Position numbers and translations under genes: made by a program. This document shows, piece by piece, positions 1 to 8,624 of a stretch of DNA of 64,000 bases (positions are counted from its first letter, which is position 1; the number at the start of each line of letters is the position of its first letter). The notes beneath the pieces were generated by a model. The model was given only the letters and a program-made list of their open reading frames with translations, was not told where the DNA came from and ran no database searches. The stretch lies in the NCBI GenBank assembly GCA_963747535.1, contig CAVVFX010000006.1, positions 434,001 through 498,000 on the forward strand. The letters run 5' to 3'. This stretch comes from CAVVFX01 sp963747535 (GTDB taxonomy: Bacteria > Acidobacteriota > Terriglobia > Bryobacterales > Bryobacteraceae).

Positions 1-385
1 GCTCCCCTCGCGGCAAATGGCGCGGCTGCGTCACACGCTCCTGTCAGATCGTCGGCGACAATGACCACGCCTCTGTTATAGCAACCTTGCGATATTCCCC
101 ACGCAAGTCGCGAGAACCGGGCTCCGGGGTTTTCCGATCGAGTCCGAGGTGCAGGAATACAATCCGACCTACCAGCCAGGCTACGGCAGTTGGGTCATTG
201 ACCCGCTCACAGTCTTACGGGGCCGTAGTGCGTGGCGGCGGACGGGTCGTATCAACAAGGATTCGCGCGCGGTACCTAGGATCAGCCATTGGCAAGGTTC
301 CGTGGGACAGACGGGGCAGACCATCGTTTCTTATGGTCTACCTGTCTGCGCATCACACCCGTGCAACCGGAGAACCTGTGAGGAT
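1..385. other. Left-edge stretch with no supported gene
   Basis: I see no convincing coding region here. Open frames on the plus strand run into the gene on the opposite strand and their translations (Arg/Ser/Pro-rich) look like shadows. The stretch holds one copy of the dispersed hairpin repeat at about 315-342. A gene fragment entering from the left edge cannot be excluded, because one frame is open from base 1 to a TAG at 79-81. Confidence 0.4.
315..342. repeat. Dispersed CAGACC/GGTCTG hairpin repeat, copy 1
   Basis: GGCAGACCAT (315-324) faces ATGGTCTACC (333-342), a stem with one mismatch. The same core GGNCAGACCA...TGGTCTGNCC recurs near 58774-58803 and 59975-60001, so this is a degenerate member of an intergenic hairpin family. 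Confidence 0.5.
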
Positions 386-745
386 TCAATCGCCGTCATT
401 GCTTACGACAACGTCGGCACACCCCAAATCGATCGAGACTGTGGTGGTAGTCCCGACAGTGGTCGCCACTGCAACGCCGTACTTGTAGTGGCCGTGCGCT
501 GAAGCGCGAATTGTCTGGGGTCCTATGCTGTAGTTTCCTGGAGAAACCTGCTCCGAACTCAGGGTGACCGCATTGAGCGGCGACTTCTCAAGGAATGAGA
601 TGGCAAACGGGCCGAAAGTACTACTCCAACTAAGTGTGTCACCGGCGTTTGCATTGAGCGTCGAGGGACCGTACGTGAAGTTTCCGTTAGTATCAACCGC
701 GATCGAGATAGGATACGGTGACGACCTTGGTTTTGACTCTTGCAT
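386..745 (-). CDS. Small cupredoxin-like hypothetical protein
   Basis: This 119-residue protein is rich in Thr, Ser, Gly and Val. The pattern GDTLSW followed by alternating hydrophobic strands and a late GHYKYGVAV segment looks like a small beta-sandwich of the cupredoxin type. I cannot identify a full set of copper ligands (one Cys and two closely spaced His near the end), so metal binding is unproven. No signal peptide is evident. The start is supported by AAGGAGAAG about 7 bases upstream of the ATG. It lies 37 bp downstream of the Ser/Thr kinase gene on the same strand and is probably cotranscribed. Function is not recognised. Confidence 0.7.
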   Translation of the reverse strand: MQESKPRSSPYPISIAVDTNGNFTYGPSTLNANAGDTLSWSSTFGPFAISFLEKSPLNAVTLSSEQVSPGNYSIGPQTIRASAHGHYKYGVAVATTVGTTTTVSIDLGCADVVVSNDGD

Positions 746-782
746 CTGTCTTCTCCTTTTGTTGTTTGGCTGTCCTAGTTCT

Positions 783-3488
783 TTACTTGTTTTTTGTACC
801 GAACAGAGATTGGTATTTCGGATCGGTCCTCAGGTTCTCCAGAATCGGCTCCGTCCGAATTTCCTCCGCTGGATAACCTGCCTGCAGCGCAGCCTGGATC
901 GCGTTCCGCGCAGCGACCCGATTGTGCTGTTGTTCGTAGACGAGGGCGGCTCGAAACAGGACATAACCGTCATCCCGCGAGAGGCGAAGAGCTTCCGCGA
1001 TCTCTCCTGTAGCCGAATCCTTATCGCCGAGGCCGGCAAAGTAAAGGGCCAGCCGAGAGCGCAACCTGCTGTCCCGCGCGTTCGCGTTCAGTTCATTCTG
1101 ACCCAACACGACTGCTTTGTGATAAGCTCCAGGAGCTTTCCATGAAAGTTCCGGCGTCCAGCGATAAGCGTCCGCCAGGTTACCCCACCAGATCGAATTG
1201 GTGCTTGCGGCAGCCACGGCTTTCTCGTAACATCGCGTCGCGTCTTTAAACCTTCCCTGGAAGGAGTACGCAGCACCGAGGTTGCCATAATTCATGGCGA
1301 GCGGCTTCAGCGCCACTGACTTATTCAGCTGAACCACCGCTGCAGCGTAATCGCCCATGCGCAGGTATGCGGCACCCAGATCATTGTAAGCGTTATAATT
1401 GCCCGGTGTCAGATCGAGCACACGGCGATAATAGCGCACCGCCTCAGCTTCCCTCCAATTGTTGAAATAATAATTTCCCAGTGACTGGTAGCCTCTCCAA
1501 TCATTTGGCCGGAGTTGTACAGCCTTCTTATAGGTTCGTTCGGCATCGTCTTGCCGGTTCATGTATTGATAAGTACGCGCGAGACGGCGGAAGGCTTCCG
1601 CATTGACCGGATCGATTTTGAGGGCTCGCTGAAACTCCTGTTCGGCCTCTTCGTATCGGCCCTTGGCGGAAAGCGCCCGGCCCATGGTCACGCGGACCTC
1701 CGCCAGTTTACCGTTAAGTTCGACCGCGCGCGAAGCGCTTTTGACCGCTTCGTCCACGGATCGAGGATCCTTCTTCGAGTTGAACTGGTCCAGCCAGGCT
1801 TGCGCCAACCCGGAATAAGCCAGGGCGTACCCGGAGTCAAGCTGGATAGCTTTCTGAAAATCGACGATGGCCTTTCCGAGATACTCAATGTTATCGACGC
1901 GCTGCAGGTATCCGCGGCCTGCGACGTAATAACTATAAGCCGAAGGTACGTTGGTGTTACCGACTTGCAGTGCCACGAAAGCGCTGGGGCTCAAACTTAT
2001 GTCGAGCATCTCGGTGACTTTCGAGACGATCGTGTCCTGCAAGGATGGCGGGGGCGGAAAATCGGTCTCGATAGGGAACGAGCCTCGTTGTCCCAGCGTT
2101 TCCGTGTCCACGAGATTCATGATGATTTCCATTTTGCTTCCCAACCTCCGCACGCTTCCGGTAATCGCCAGGTTGGCGCCGAACGCCTCCAACGCCTCAC
2201 TCGGAGTATGGACTTCGGCTTTGCGAACCTCGCTTGGCGAGATGACTAATAAAGATCCTTGAAACTGCTCCATCTCGGTAAGTTTGCTACTGATCACATC
2301 CATGAGGCCGTCACATAACTCAGGGCTATTAGTTGAATCCACGAAATTCAGTACGACCAATCGCCTCTCGCGCGGGGAAAAAATGGAATGGACGACGGTC
2401 ATCGCGATCTGGCGGGCGAAGGGTAGTTCGTAGGTTCCCAGGTAGGCTGCCAGCAAAGACGCGGCTAATAACGACGAAACCAGAACTGTTTTGCGAATCA
2501 TCCGGCTTCTTCCGGCAGGTACGGGCGCAATCGTAATCGTCGCCAACGCGGCGACCTCCTGAGGCCGTTGATCAAGCTGTTTCAGTACGGATTTAAGGTC
2601 CGTCGCAAGCGTGGTCATGCCCTGGTAACGCATCTCCCGATCCTTTAGAAGCGCCAAGGAGACGGCAGCCTCTAACGACCTTGGGATACCCACGCGGAAC
2701 CGGCCCAGTGGAGGAGCGGGAGCCGAGATAATCTGCTGCAACAGCACGGCGTTCCTGGTTGCCCGGAAAGGCATTTCCCCGGTGAGTAACTCGAACACGA
2801 CAATGCCGACCGAGAAGATGTCTGAGCGGTGGTCGAGAGCTTTTCCCTGGGCTTGCTCGGGCGACATGCTGGAGGGTGTGCCGGCAACCGGTAAAGAGGA
2901 GGTAGTATCAGAGTCCTGATGAGAACTGGCGAGGCTGAAATCGACGATCTTGATAGTGCCTTGCGCCGTAAACAAGATGTTAGACGACTTGATATCGCGA
3001 TGAATGATGCCATGTTCGTGAGCGTGCGCTAACCCTTCGGCGATCTGAATCGCGTATGCCAGCGCGTCGCCCAACGGAATCTGTATCCCGCTGGCTCGCG
3101 ACTCGGCGATTCTGGATTTCAGCGTTCCGCCCGGCAGATACTCCAGGACGATAAATTTGTATTCATCGGCTTCTTCGATTCCATAAATGGTGGCGATACT
3201 CGGATGGTTGAGAGCGGAGATGGCAAGCGCTTCCTTTTCAAGACTCGCAACCCGTTCGCTTGAGTTGGCCAGGCTGGGATGAAGAAATTTGAGGGCGACC
3301 GAGCGATTTAGCCGGAGGTCAAGCGCCTGATACACGACCCCCATGCCCCCCTCGCCAAGTTTGTTCAGTATTTTGTAATGCGAGACGGTCCGACCGAGCA
3401 TTCCTCCGGTTCCTATGCTGGGCGCCCGATCGCACGTCTTTATATCGGGATTGGTGTCGAGTCTTGTAACTGGCATAACTGAACTCAT
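783..3488 (-). CDS. Membrane Ser/Thr protein kinase with TPR sensor region
   Basis: A PknB-type kinase of 901 residues. The kinase domain spans about 38-305: glycine loop GEGGMG (45-50), catalytic Lys67 in VALKFL, HRDIKSSN (163-170), and GTPSSMSPEQ in the activation segment. The magnesium motif reads DFS (183-185) rather than DFG. One membrane helix follows at about 333-352. Next comes a TolB/FlgO-like alpha-beta region (about 373-500) and then roughly ten TPR units to the C-terminus. This kinase-TM-TPR architecture is abundant in Acidobacteria and is thought to couple extracytoplasmic or protein-protein sensing to phosphorylation. Its substrate is unknown. The cupredoxin-like gene follows 37 bp downstream. 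Confidence 0.93.
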   Translation of the reverse strand: MSSVMPVTRLDTNPDIKTCDRAPSIGTGGMLGRTVSHYKILNKLGEGGMGVVYQALDLRLNRSVALKFLHPSLANSSERVASLEKEALAISALNHPSIATIYGIEEADEYKFIVLEYLPGGTLKSRIAESRASGIQIPLGDALAYAIQIAEGLAHAHEHGIIHRDIKSSNILFTAQGTIKIVDFSLASSHQDSDTTSSLPVAGTPSSMSPEQAQGKALDHRSDIFSVGIVVFELLTGEMPFRATRNAVLLQQIISAPAPPLGRFRVGIPRSLEAAVSLALLKDREMRYQGMTTLATDLKSVLKQLDQRPQEVAALATITIAPVPAGRSRMIRKTVLVSSLLAASLLAAYLGTYELPFARQIAMTVVHSIFSPRERRLVVLNFVDSTNSPELCDGLMDVISSKLTEMEQFQGSLLVISPSEVRKAEVHTPSEALEAFGANLAITGSVRRLGSKMEIIMNLVDTETLGQRGSFPIETDFPPPPSLQDTIVSKVTEMLDISLSPSAFVALQVGNTNVPSAYSYYVAGRGYLQRVDNIEYLGKAIVDFQKAIQLDSGYALAYSGLAQAWLDQFNSKKDPRSVDEAVKSASRAVELNGKLAEVRVTMGRALSAKGRYEEAEQEFQRALKIDPVNAEAFRRLARTYQYMNRQDDAERTYKKAVQLRPNDWRGYQSLGNYYFNNWREAEAVRYYRRVLDLTPGNYNAYNDLGAAYLRMGDYAAAVVQLNKSVALKPLAMNYGNLGAAYSFQGRFKDATRCYEKAVAAASTNSIWWGNLADAYRWTPELSWKAPGAYHKAVVLGQNELNANARDSRLRSRLALYFAGLGDKDSATGEIAEALRLSRDDGYVLFRAALVYEQQHNRVAARNAIQAALQAGYPAEEIRTEPILENLRTDPKYQSLFGTKNK

Positions 3489-3662
3489 CTATCGGGGCCG
3501 CCCATACGCTTGGGCCGGTTACTAATGGTTTGATGAAATGCATAAAGGGCCCGGATGTGCGGTCTCCGGGCCGGGCGTCTTCGAGTTTGGGAGTCGTTGC
3601 GCCGCTCTCTGGTAGTCGCGGATCCGCAAGCGCTCAACGAACTGTTCCCCCTAAGCGGCGTT

Positions 3663-4088
3663 TCAATCGGCCGGGTGGAGGCCTATTGAGATGGTTGCCA
3701 TTTCGTGCGGGCGGTCACCCTTGAGGATTTCCTTCTCGGCCTTGGTCTTGGCAACCGTGCTTCCGTAGCCAGTCACCGGCCAGATCTCCGCGAGGAAGCA
3801 ACCGTCCGTGCTGTAGCAATGGAACACCAACCTGCCGGGCCGTACCGGGTCCAGAGAATGGCTGGCGCCCGCGATGAAGACAGCATTGCCGGTTTTGACG
3901 TTCTTTAACGTCGGAACACCTGCCATCCCGTTCTCGGTCACCACGTACTTACCCGCCGGGAAAGCCTTGTCAGCGGCCTGAAATGCAAACGGGATTGTAG
4001 CGGAAAGGTTATGACTCTGGGCATCGAGAGCGCTCCCATATACGCAGACCGCGCCGAGTGCCAGGATTCTAATAGCGTTGGTTTTCAT
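3663..4088 (-). CDS. Secreted hypothetical protein
   Basis: A 141-residue protein with a clear signal peptide (MKTNAIRILALGAVCVYGSA, cleavage probably near LDAQS). The mature part has short beta-strand-like segments such as IPFAFQAADKAFPAGKYVV and LVFHCYSTDGCFLAEIW, with two Cys. Small secreted proteins of this kind (IPFDF/AGKY pattern) are common in acidobacterial genomes, but I know of no assigned function. The start follows GGAGAAGGAGAAACG. It stands alone, about 170 bp from genes on both sides, so it is probably monocistronic. Confidence 0.8.
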   Translation of the reverse strand: MKTNAIRILALGAVCVYGSALDAQSHNLSATIPFAFQAADKAFPAGKYVVTENGMAGVPTLKNVKTGNAVFIAGASHSLDPVRPGRLVFHCYSTDGCFLAEIWPVTGYGSTVAKTKAEKEILKGDRPHEMATISIGLHPAD

Positions 4089-4263
4089 TTTCGTTTCTCC
4101 TTCTCCTGATTTCCGGAGCTTTCTGAGGCTTCCGAAGACGTCCGGTAAATGGCAGATTCGGGGCCACGAAAGGGCTATTGAGCGGAAAGGACTTAGGCCT
4201 TCAGCGGCGAGGCTTTCGAAGGAAAAGGCGGAATCGTATAACCAAAAGGTGAAATAGATCGGG

Positions 4264-5688
4264 ATGACCTATACTGATAGAGCAATGGAGGAAGCTGCGG
4301 CTCACGTTCGATCCCTTCTGCGCATCTCCACACTCCTCCAATCGACGCGTGCGATGTATGCGGCGAGAGGCACACCGGCCGGCGGCGTGTTTCAACAACA
4401 TCTTCTCGCTCTGATCTCGGATCTGGTGCCGGCCGATGCGGGAGAGTTGTTTCTATATGAGGATGGCGCGGACCGGCATCCCTCCCTTGTAGATCGCGTA
4501 TTGGAAACCAAAGCGCCCGTATTTGGCGAGACGGAACTGGCCGTCCCCGTGTTCCAGCGCGAGAATATCGCCGGCGTGATTTACCTGCAGAGGGAAGCGT
4601 GTTTCGAGGAAGCGGATTTTCAACTGGTCACCGCCATATCTCAAATTGCATCGGTGGCAATCGAGAACGCATTCCACCTCGAGTGGCTGCAGAGCGAGGT
4701 CAAGCGGCTCGAACAGGATTTGAACCTCGAATCCGACCTGCTCGGGGAGAGCGCGCTGATGACCGAGTTGCGACGCCGCATTGCACGAGTTGCCCCGTCG
4801 GACACCACGGTGCTGGTACTTGGGGAAAGCGGTACTGGAAAAGAGTTGGTCGCGCGCGCCGTTCACCGCAACAGCCTACGGGCAGTGAAGCCGTTTGTCG
4901 CGATCAGTTGCGCCGCGTTGCCCGAAACGCTGCTGGAAAGCGAATTGTTCGGACACGAAAAAGGCGCCTTCACCGGGGCTTTCGCGCAAAAAATCGGCAA
5001 GCTGGAGTCAGCCAAGGGCGGTACCGTGTTCCTGGATGAAATTGGTGAAGTGCCGCTACAGATGCAGGCGAAGCTTCTGCGCGTCCTACAGCAGAGGGAG
5101 GTAGAGCGGGTCGGAGGTATGCGGTCAATACCGCTGGACTTTCGCCTGATTGCGGCGACCAACTGCAATCTCGAAGAGGCGGTCAAGCGAGGCACGTTCC
5201 GGCAGGATCTCTTTTACCGCCTCAATGTTGTGACCCTGCAGACACCAGCCCTACGAAGCCGGTCGGAAGACATTCTGCCGCTCGCACAGCATTTCCTTGC
5301 CCGCTACGGCGAAAGGTGCGGCCGGAAGATTACGGGAATCGCGCCGGAGGCGCGCACGCTGCTGCGATCGTATGATTGGCCGGGCAACGTTCGCGAGCTG
5401 GAGAACGCCATCGAACGCGCCGTAGTGCTGGGATCGAGCAATACGCTGCTTGTGGAGGATCTGCCGGAGACGCTGAGTGAATCGCAACTTCCGGCGGCCG
5501 GAGAATGCGGTTTACTGCACGACGCAGTCAATGCAGCAAAACGGGCGGTAGTGCAGCGCGCATTTGAACAGGCGAATAACAACCACGAGGAAGCTGCCCG
5601 TCTGCTTGGCGTGCATCCCAACTATCTCTATCGTCTGATCAAGAACATGATGCTGCAGCCGGCGGCGCGGCGCACTGCGCGTCCTTAG
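4264..5688 (+). CDS. Sigma-54-dependent transcriptional activator (GAF-AAA+-Fis)
   Basis: A bacterial enhancer-binding protein of 474 residues. An N-terminal GAF-type sensor spans about 20-155. The AAA+ domain (about 160-400) has Walker A GESGTGKE, the sigma-54 contact loop GAFTGA, Walker B FLDEIGE, and the WPGNVRELENAIERAV segment. A Fis-type helix-turn-helix (EEAARLLGVHPNYLYRLI) ends the protein. It would bind upstream of -24/-12 promoters and open them with ATP in response to a ligand or modification sensed by GAF. No receiver domain is present. An in-frame ATG at 4285 is an alternative start. Its targets are not evident. It converges on nusB with a 7-bp gap. Confidence 0.92.
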   Translation: MTYTDRAMEEAAAHVRSLLRISTLLQSTRAMYAARGTPAGGVFQQHLLALISDLVPADAGELFLYEDGADRHPSLVDRVLETKAPVFGETELAVPVFQRENIAGVIYLQREACFEEADFQLVTAISQIASVAIENAFHLEWLQSEVKRLEQDLNLESDLLGESALMTELRRRIARVAPSDTTVLVLGESGTGKELVARAVHRNSLRAVKPFVAISCAALPETLLESELFGHEKGAFTGAFAQKIGKLESAKGGTVFLDEIGEVPLQMQAKLLRVLQQREVERVGGMRSIPLDFRLIAATNCNLEEAVKRGTFRQDLFYRLNVVTLQTPALRSRSEDILPLAQHFLARYGERCGRKITGIAPEARTLLRSYDWPGNVRELENAIERAVVLGSSNTLLVEDLPETLSESQLPAAGECGLLHDAVNAAKRAVVQRAFEQANNNHEEAARLLGVHPNYLYRLIKNMMLQPAARRTARP

Positions 5689-5695
5689 GGCGGTT

Positions 5696-6133
5696 CTATT
5701 TCTTATTCACCGCTGCGGCGATCTCTTTGTGCGCGGCGTCCAGAACACCATTGACGAACTGCACGGCCTCATCATTCGAGAATCGCCGCGCAAGTTCCAG
5801 CGCCTCATCGATCACCACCGCCGGAGGAGTCGGGGTGTGCATCAACTCGAACGTTGCGAGCCGCAGAATATTGCGATCCACGGTTGCCATGCGCTCCAGC
5901 CGCCAGTGCTCCAGATGTTTCTTGATCATCTCGTCGATCGCCGGCTGCCGGTCGACCGTCCCTCGCACCAGGGACTCGACGAAAGAGTCGTCACGGGGTC
6001 CTACCGGTTTCTCACTCTCGGAGGAAAGCGACTCGTTGAACAGCCGGATGCAGTCGTCCACCGGGATATGCCGCATGTCCCACTGGAACAGAATCTGCAT
6101 CGCGCGTTCTCGGTCTCGATGTCGGGACGGCAA
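5696..6133 (-). CDS. nusB: Transcription antitermination factor NusB
   Basis: A 145-residue protein matching the NusB family: N-terminal RERAMQILFQWDM, then the helical core ending in RNILRLATFELMHTPTPPAVVIDEALELARRF and FVNGVLD. With NusE (S10) NusB binds boxA in rRNA leaders and supports antitermination. The chosen start is TTG at 6133, because the family's N-terminal helix begins just after it and the next ATG (RA-MQIL) would cut into that helix. It lies 15 bp after ribH on the same strand, the widespread ribH-nusB pairing. Confidence 0.93.
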   Translation of the reverse strand: MPSRHRDRERAMQILFQWDMRHIPVDDCIRLFNESLSSESEKPVGPRDDSFVESLVRGTVDRQPAIDEMIKKHLEHWRLERMATVDRNILRLATFELMHTPTPPAVVIDEALELARRFSNDEAVQFVNGVLDAAHKEIAAAVNKK

Positions 6134-6148
6134 GGGGTTACCTGCTGC

Positions 6149-6637
6149 TCATTTTGATCCGCCGCCGATATTCCGTAGAAGATTGGCCATCTCGATAGCC
6201 GTCATGGCGGCGTCGAAGCCTTTGTTGCCACTCTTGCCGCCCGCACGGTCGACGGCCTGTTCCATGCTATTGGTCGTCAGCACGCCGAACGCGACGGGGA
6301 TGCCCGTCTCCGCGGCAATCCGGGCCAAGCCACCGGCTGCCTGTCCGGCGACGTAGTCGAAGTGTGGAGTGTCGCCGCGAATGACCGCGCCCAGGCAGAT
6401 GATCGCGTCGAAGCGCTCCTTCTTGGCCAACGCACGAACTATCACAGGCATCTCCCACGAGCCCGGCACCTTCACCAGTTCAACATCCGCCATCTTCGCG
6501 CCGGACCGGCGCAGCGCATCCAGGCACCCGGACAGCAGCCGTTCCGTCACAAAGCTATTGAACCGCGCCACCACGATCGCTAAGCGCAACCCGGCGGCGG
6601 AGAGATCGCCTTCCCATGTTTTAATTTCGGATTCCAT
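6149..6637 (-). CDS. ribH: 6,7-dimethyl-8-ribityllumazine synthase
   Basis: Lumazine synthase, 162 residues from the ATG at 6637 (an in-frame TTG lies two codons earlier). It condenses 5-amino-6-ribitylaminouracil with 3,4-dihydroxy-2-butanone 4-phosphate in riboflavin synthesis. Family motifs seen: VARFNSFVTERLLSG, VPGSWEMPVIVRALA, CLGAVIRGDTPHFDYV (containing the catalytic-site His) and GVLTTNSMEQAVDRAGGKSGNKG. The length is typical. It heads a ribH-nusB unit and is divergent from lepA across about 137 bp that should contain both promoters. Confidence 0.95.
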   Translation of the reverse strand: MESEIKTWEGDLSAAGLRLAIVVARFNSFVTERLLSGCLDALRRSGAKMADVELVKVPGSWEMPVIVRALAKKERFDAIICLGAVIRGDTPHFDYVAGQAAGGLARIAAETGIPVAFGVLTTNSMEQAVDRAGGKSGNKGFDAAMTAIEMANLLRNIGGGSK

Positions 6638-6774
6638 GTTCAAAGGCTATTCGCCCTATTCTTCAGCATACCTGAGGGCCCTTGCACTCTTCCGAAAAAC
6701 CCCGCTGCAACGCTGATTTGACGCGACTTTTGGAGGCATATGGGATAATTAAGCTTCAGGCCTCATCATACCTC

Positions 6775-8586
6775 ATGGATCGGGAATTCATTCGGAATTT
6801 CTCCATCATCGCGCATATTGACCACGGCAAATCCACCCTCGCGGATCGTTTGCTGGAGGTGACGGGAGCGCTTTCTCAACGCGAGATGATGGAACAGGTG
6901 CTCGACTCCATGGATCTGGAGCGCGAGCGCGGAATTACAATCAAAGCGCACGCAGTCCGCTTGCTCTATAACGCGGACGACGGCATCACCTATCAGTTGA
7001 ACCTGATCGACACGCCGGGACACGTCGATTTTTCTTACGAAGTCTCGCGCAGCCTGCAAGCCTGCGAAGGAGCTCTTCTCGTCGTCGACGCATCGCAGGG
7101 TGTGGAAGCGCAGACGCTCGCCAATACCTACCTGGCGCTGCATCACAACCTCGAGATCATTCCGGTGATCAACAAGATCGATCTCCCCGCCGCGGAGCCC
7201 GAAAGAATCAGGGAACAGATCGAAACCATCATCGGACTGGACGCCAGTGGCGCAATTCTCGTGAGCGCCAAGCAGGGCATCGGGATCCACGACATTCTGG
7301 AAGCCGTGGTGCACCTGGTGCCGCATCCCAAGGGAGATCCCGCTGCGCCGCTACGCGCGCTGATTTTCGACTCCTGGTTCGATCCGTATCGCGGCGTAAT
7401 CATTTTGCTGCGCGTACTCGATGGCCGCATTTACATGGGCCAGAAGATCAAACTCTGGTCCAACAATCAGGTGTTTCAGGTCGAGGGCCTGGCGTATCAA
7501 TCGCCTAAAGCGATTCCCTGCAGCGAACTGACGGCCGGCGAGGTGGGAATTGTTTTTGCCAATATTAAGACCGTAGCCGACGCGCAGATCGGCGACACGA
7601 TTACCGATGCGGAAAATCCCGCGGCCGAACCACTGCCAGGTTTCGAGCAGATAAAACCGATGGTCTTCGCGGGCCTGTATCCGGTGGAGTCGCACGAACA
7701 CGGACTCCTGCGGGACGCCCTGGAGAAACTGCGCCTGAACGACAGCGCTTTCAGCTTCGAGCCGGAGAATTCGGTGGCGCTGGGCTTCGGCTTCCGGTGC
7801 GGATTCCTGGGACTCCTGCATCTCGAAATCGTGCAGGAACGGCTGGAGCGCGAGTTCGACATCAACCTGATCACCACTGCGCCCGGCGTCCGTTATCGTA
7901 TTACCAAAACGAACGGCGAAGTCATCGAGGTCGATAATCCCACGCGCTTTCCGGAGCCCTCGGAGATCAAACAGATCGAAGAGCCCATCATCGACGCGTC
8001 CGTTATTACGCGCGAGGAATACGTCGGCGGCATTCTGGCGCTGCTCGAAGACAAGCGCGGCGTACAAAAGAAATTCGAATATGTGGGCGGCGGACGCGTG
8101 CTGCTAATGTATGAGCTGCCGCTCAATGAAATCGTATTGGATTTCTACGACCGGCTGAAATCGGTGTCGCGCGGGTATGCTTCGCTCGATTACCACCTGG
8201 CCGGCTTCCGTGTTTCGCCGATGGTGCGGCTGGATGTGCTGGTCGCGGCTGAGCCTGTGGATGCGTTGTCCATCATCGTGCACAAGGACTTCGCGTACGA
8301 GCGCGGCAAACTGCTTATCAGCCGGATGCGGAAGCTGATCCCGCGGCAGATGTTCGAAGTGGCAATCCAGGCAGCCATCGGGAACAAGATCATCTCGCGC
8401 GAGACCATCCCGGCGATGCGCAAGAACGTTCTCGCTAAATGCTATGGCGGGGACATTTCCCGCAAACGCAAACTGCTGGAGAAACAGAAAGAAGGCAAGA
8501 AGCGGATGAAGCGTGTCGGCAACGTCGACATCCCGCAGGAAGCTTTCCTCGCCGTGCTGCGCGTGTCCGGCGAAGAGGACGATTAA
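6775..8586 (+). CDS. lepA: Elongation factor 4 (back-translocating GTPase LepA)
   Basis: A ribosome-associated translational GTPase of 603 residues, the normal LepA length. Visible motifs are G1 AHIDHGKST, switch I region RERGITIKA, G3 DTPGHVDFSYE, G4 NKID and G5 SAKQGIG. The LepA-specific C-terminal region ends with KCYGGDISRKRKLLEKQKEGKKRMK, which contacts the A-site tRNA. The start is set at the ATG giving MDREFIRNFSIIAHIDHGKS. An open frame extends 31 codons further upstream, but that stretch has no family counterpart. Confidence 0.97.
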   Translation: MDREFIRNFSIIAHIDHGKSTLADRLLEVTGALSQREMMEQVLDSMDLERERGITIKAHAVRLLYNADDGITYQLNLIDTPGHVDFSYEVSRSLQACEGALLVVDASQGVEAQTLANTYLALHHNLEIIPVINKIDLPAAEPERIREQIETIIGLDASGAILVSAKQGIGIHDILEAVVHLVPHPKGDPAAPLRALIFDSWFDPYRGVIILLRVLDGRIYMGQKIKLWSNNQVFQVEGLAYQSPKAIPCSELTAGEVGIVFANIKTVADAQIGDTITDAENPAAEPLPGFEQIKPMVFAGLYPVESHEHGLLRDALEKLRLNDSAFSFEPENSVALGFGFRCGFLGLLHLEIVQERLEREFDINLITTAPGVRYRITKTNGEVIEVDNPTRFPEPSEIKQIEEPIIDASVITREEYVGGILALLEDKRGVQKKFEYVGGGRVLLMYELPLNEIVLDFYDRLKSVSRGYASLDYHLAGFRVSPMVRLDVLVAAEPVDALSIIVHKDFAYERGKLLISRMRKLIPRQMFEVAIQAAIGNKIISRETIPAMRKNVLAKCYGGDISRKRKLLEKQKEGKKRMKRVGNVDIPQEAFLAVLRVSGEEDD

Positions 8587-8624
8587 AATCAGTTGACAGT
8601 AATCTGAAAAACTGACACCTCCCG

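Noticed and set aside
1515..2249. A 244-codon plus-strand open frame opposite the TPR kinase
   Set aside because: It is antisense to TPR-coding sequence with no start signal and no recognisable fold.
8589..8615. TCAGTT/AACTGA as a terminator between lepA and the oxidoreductase gene
   Set aside because: The 6-bp AT-rich stem is too weak and no T-run follows.
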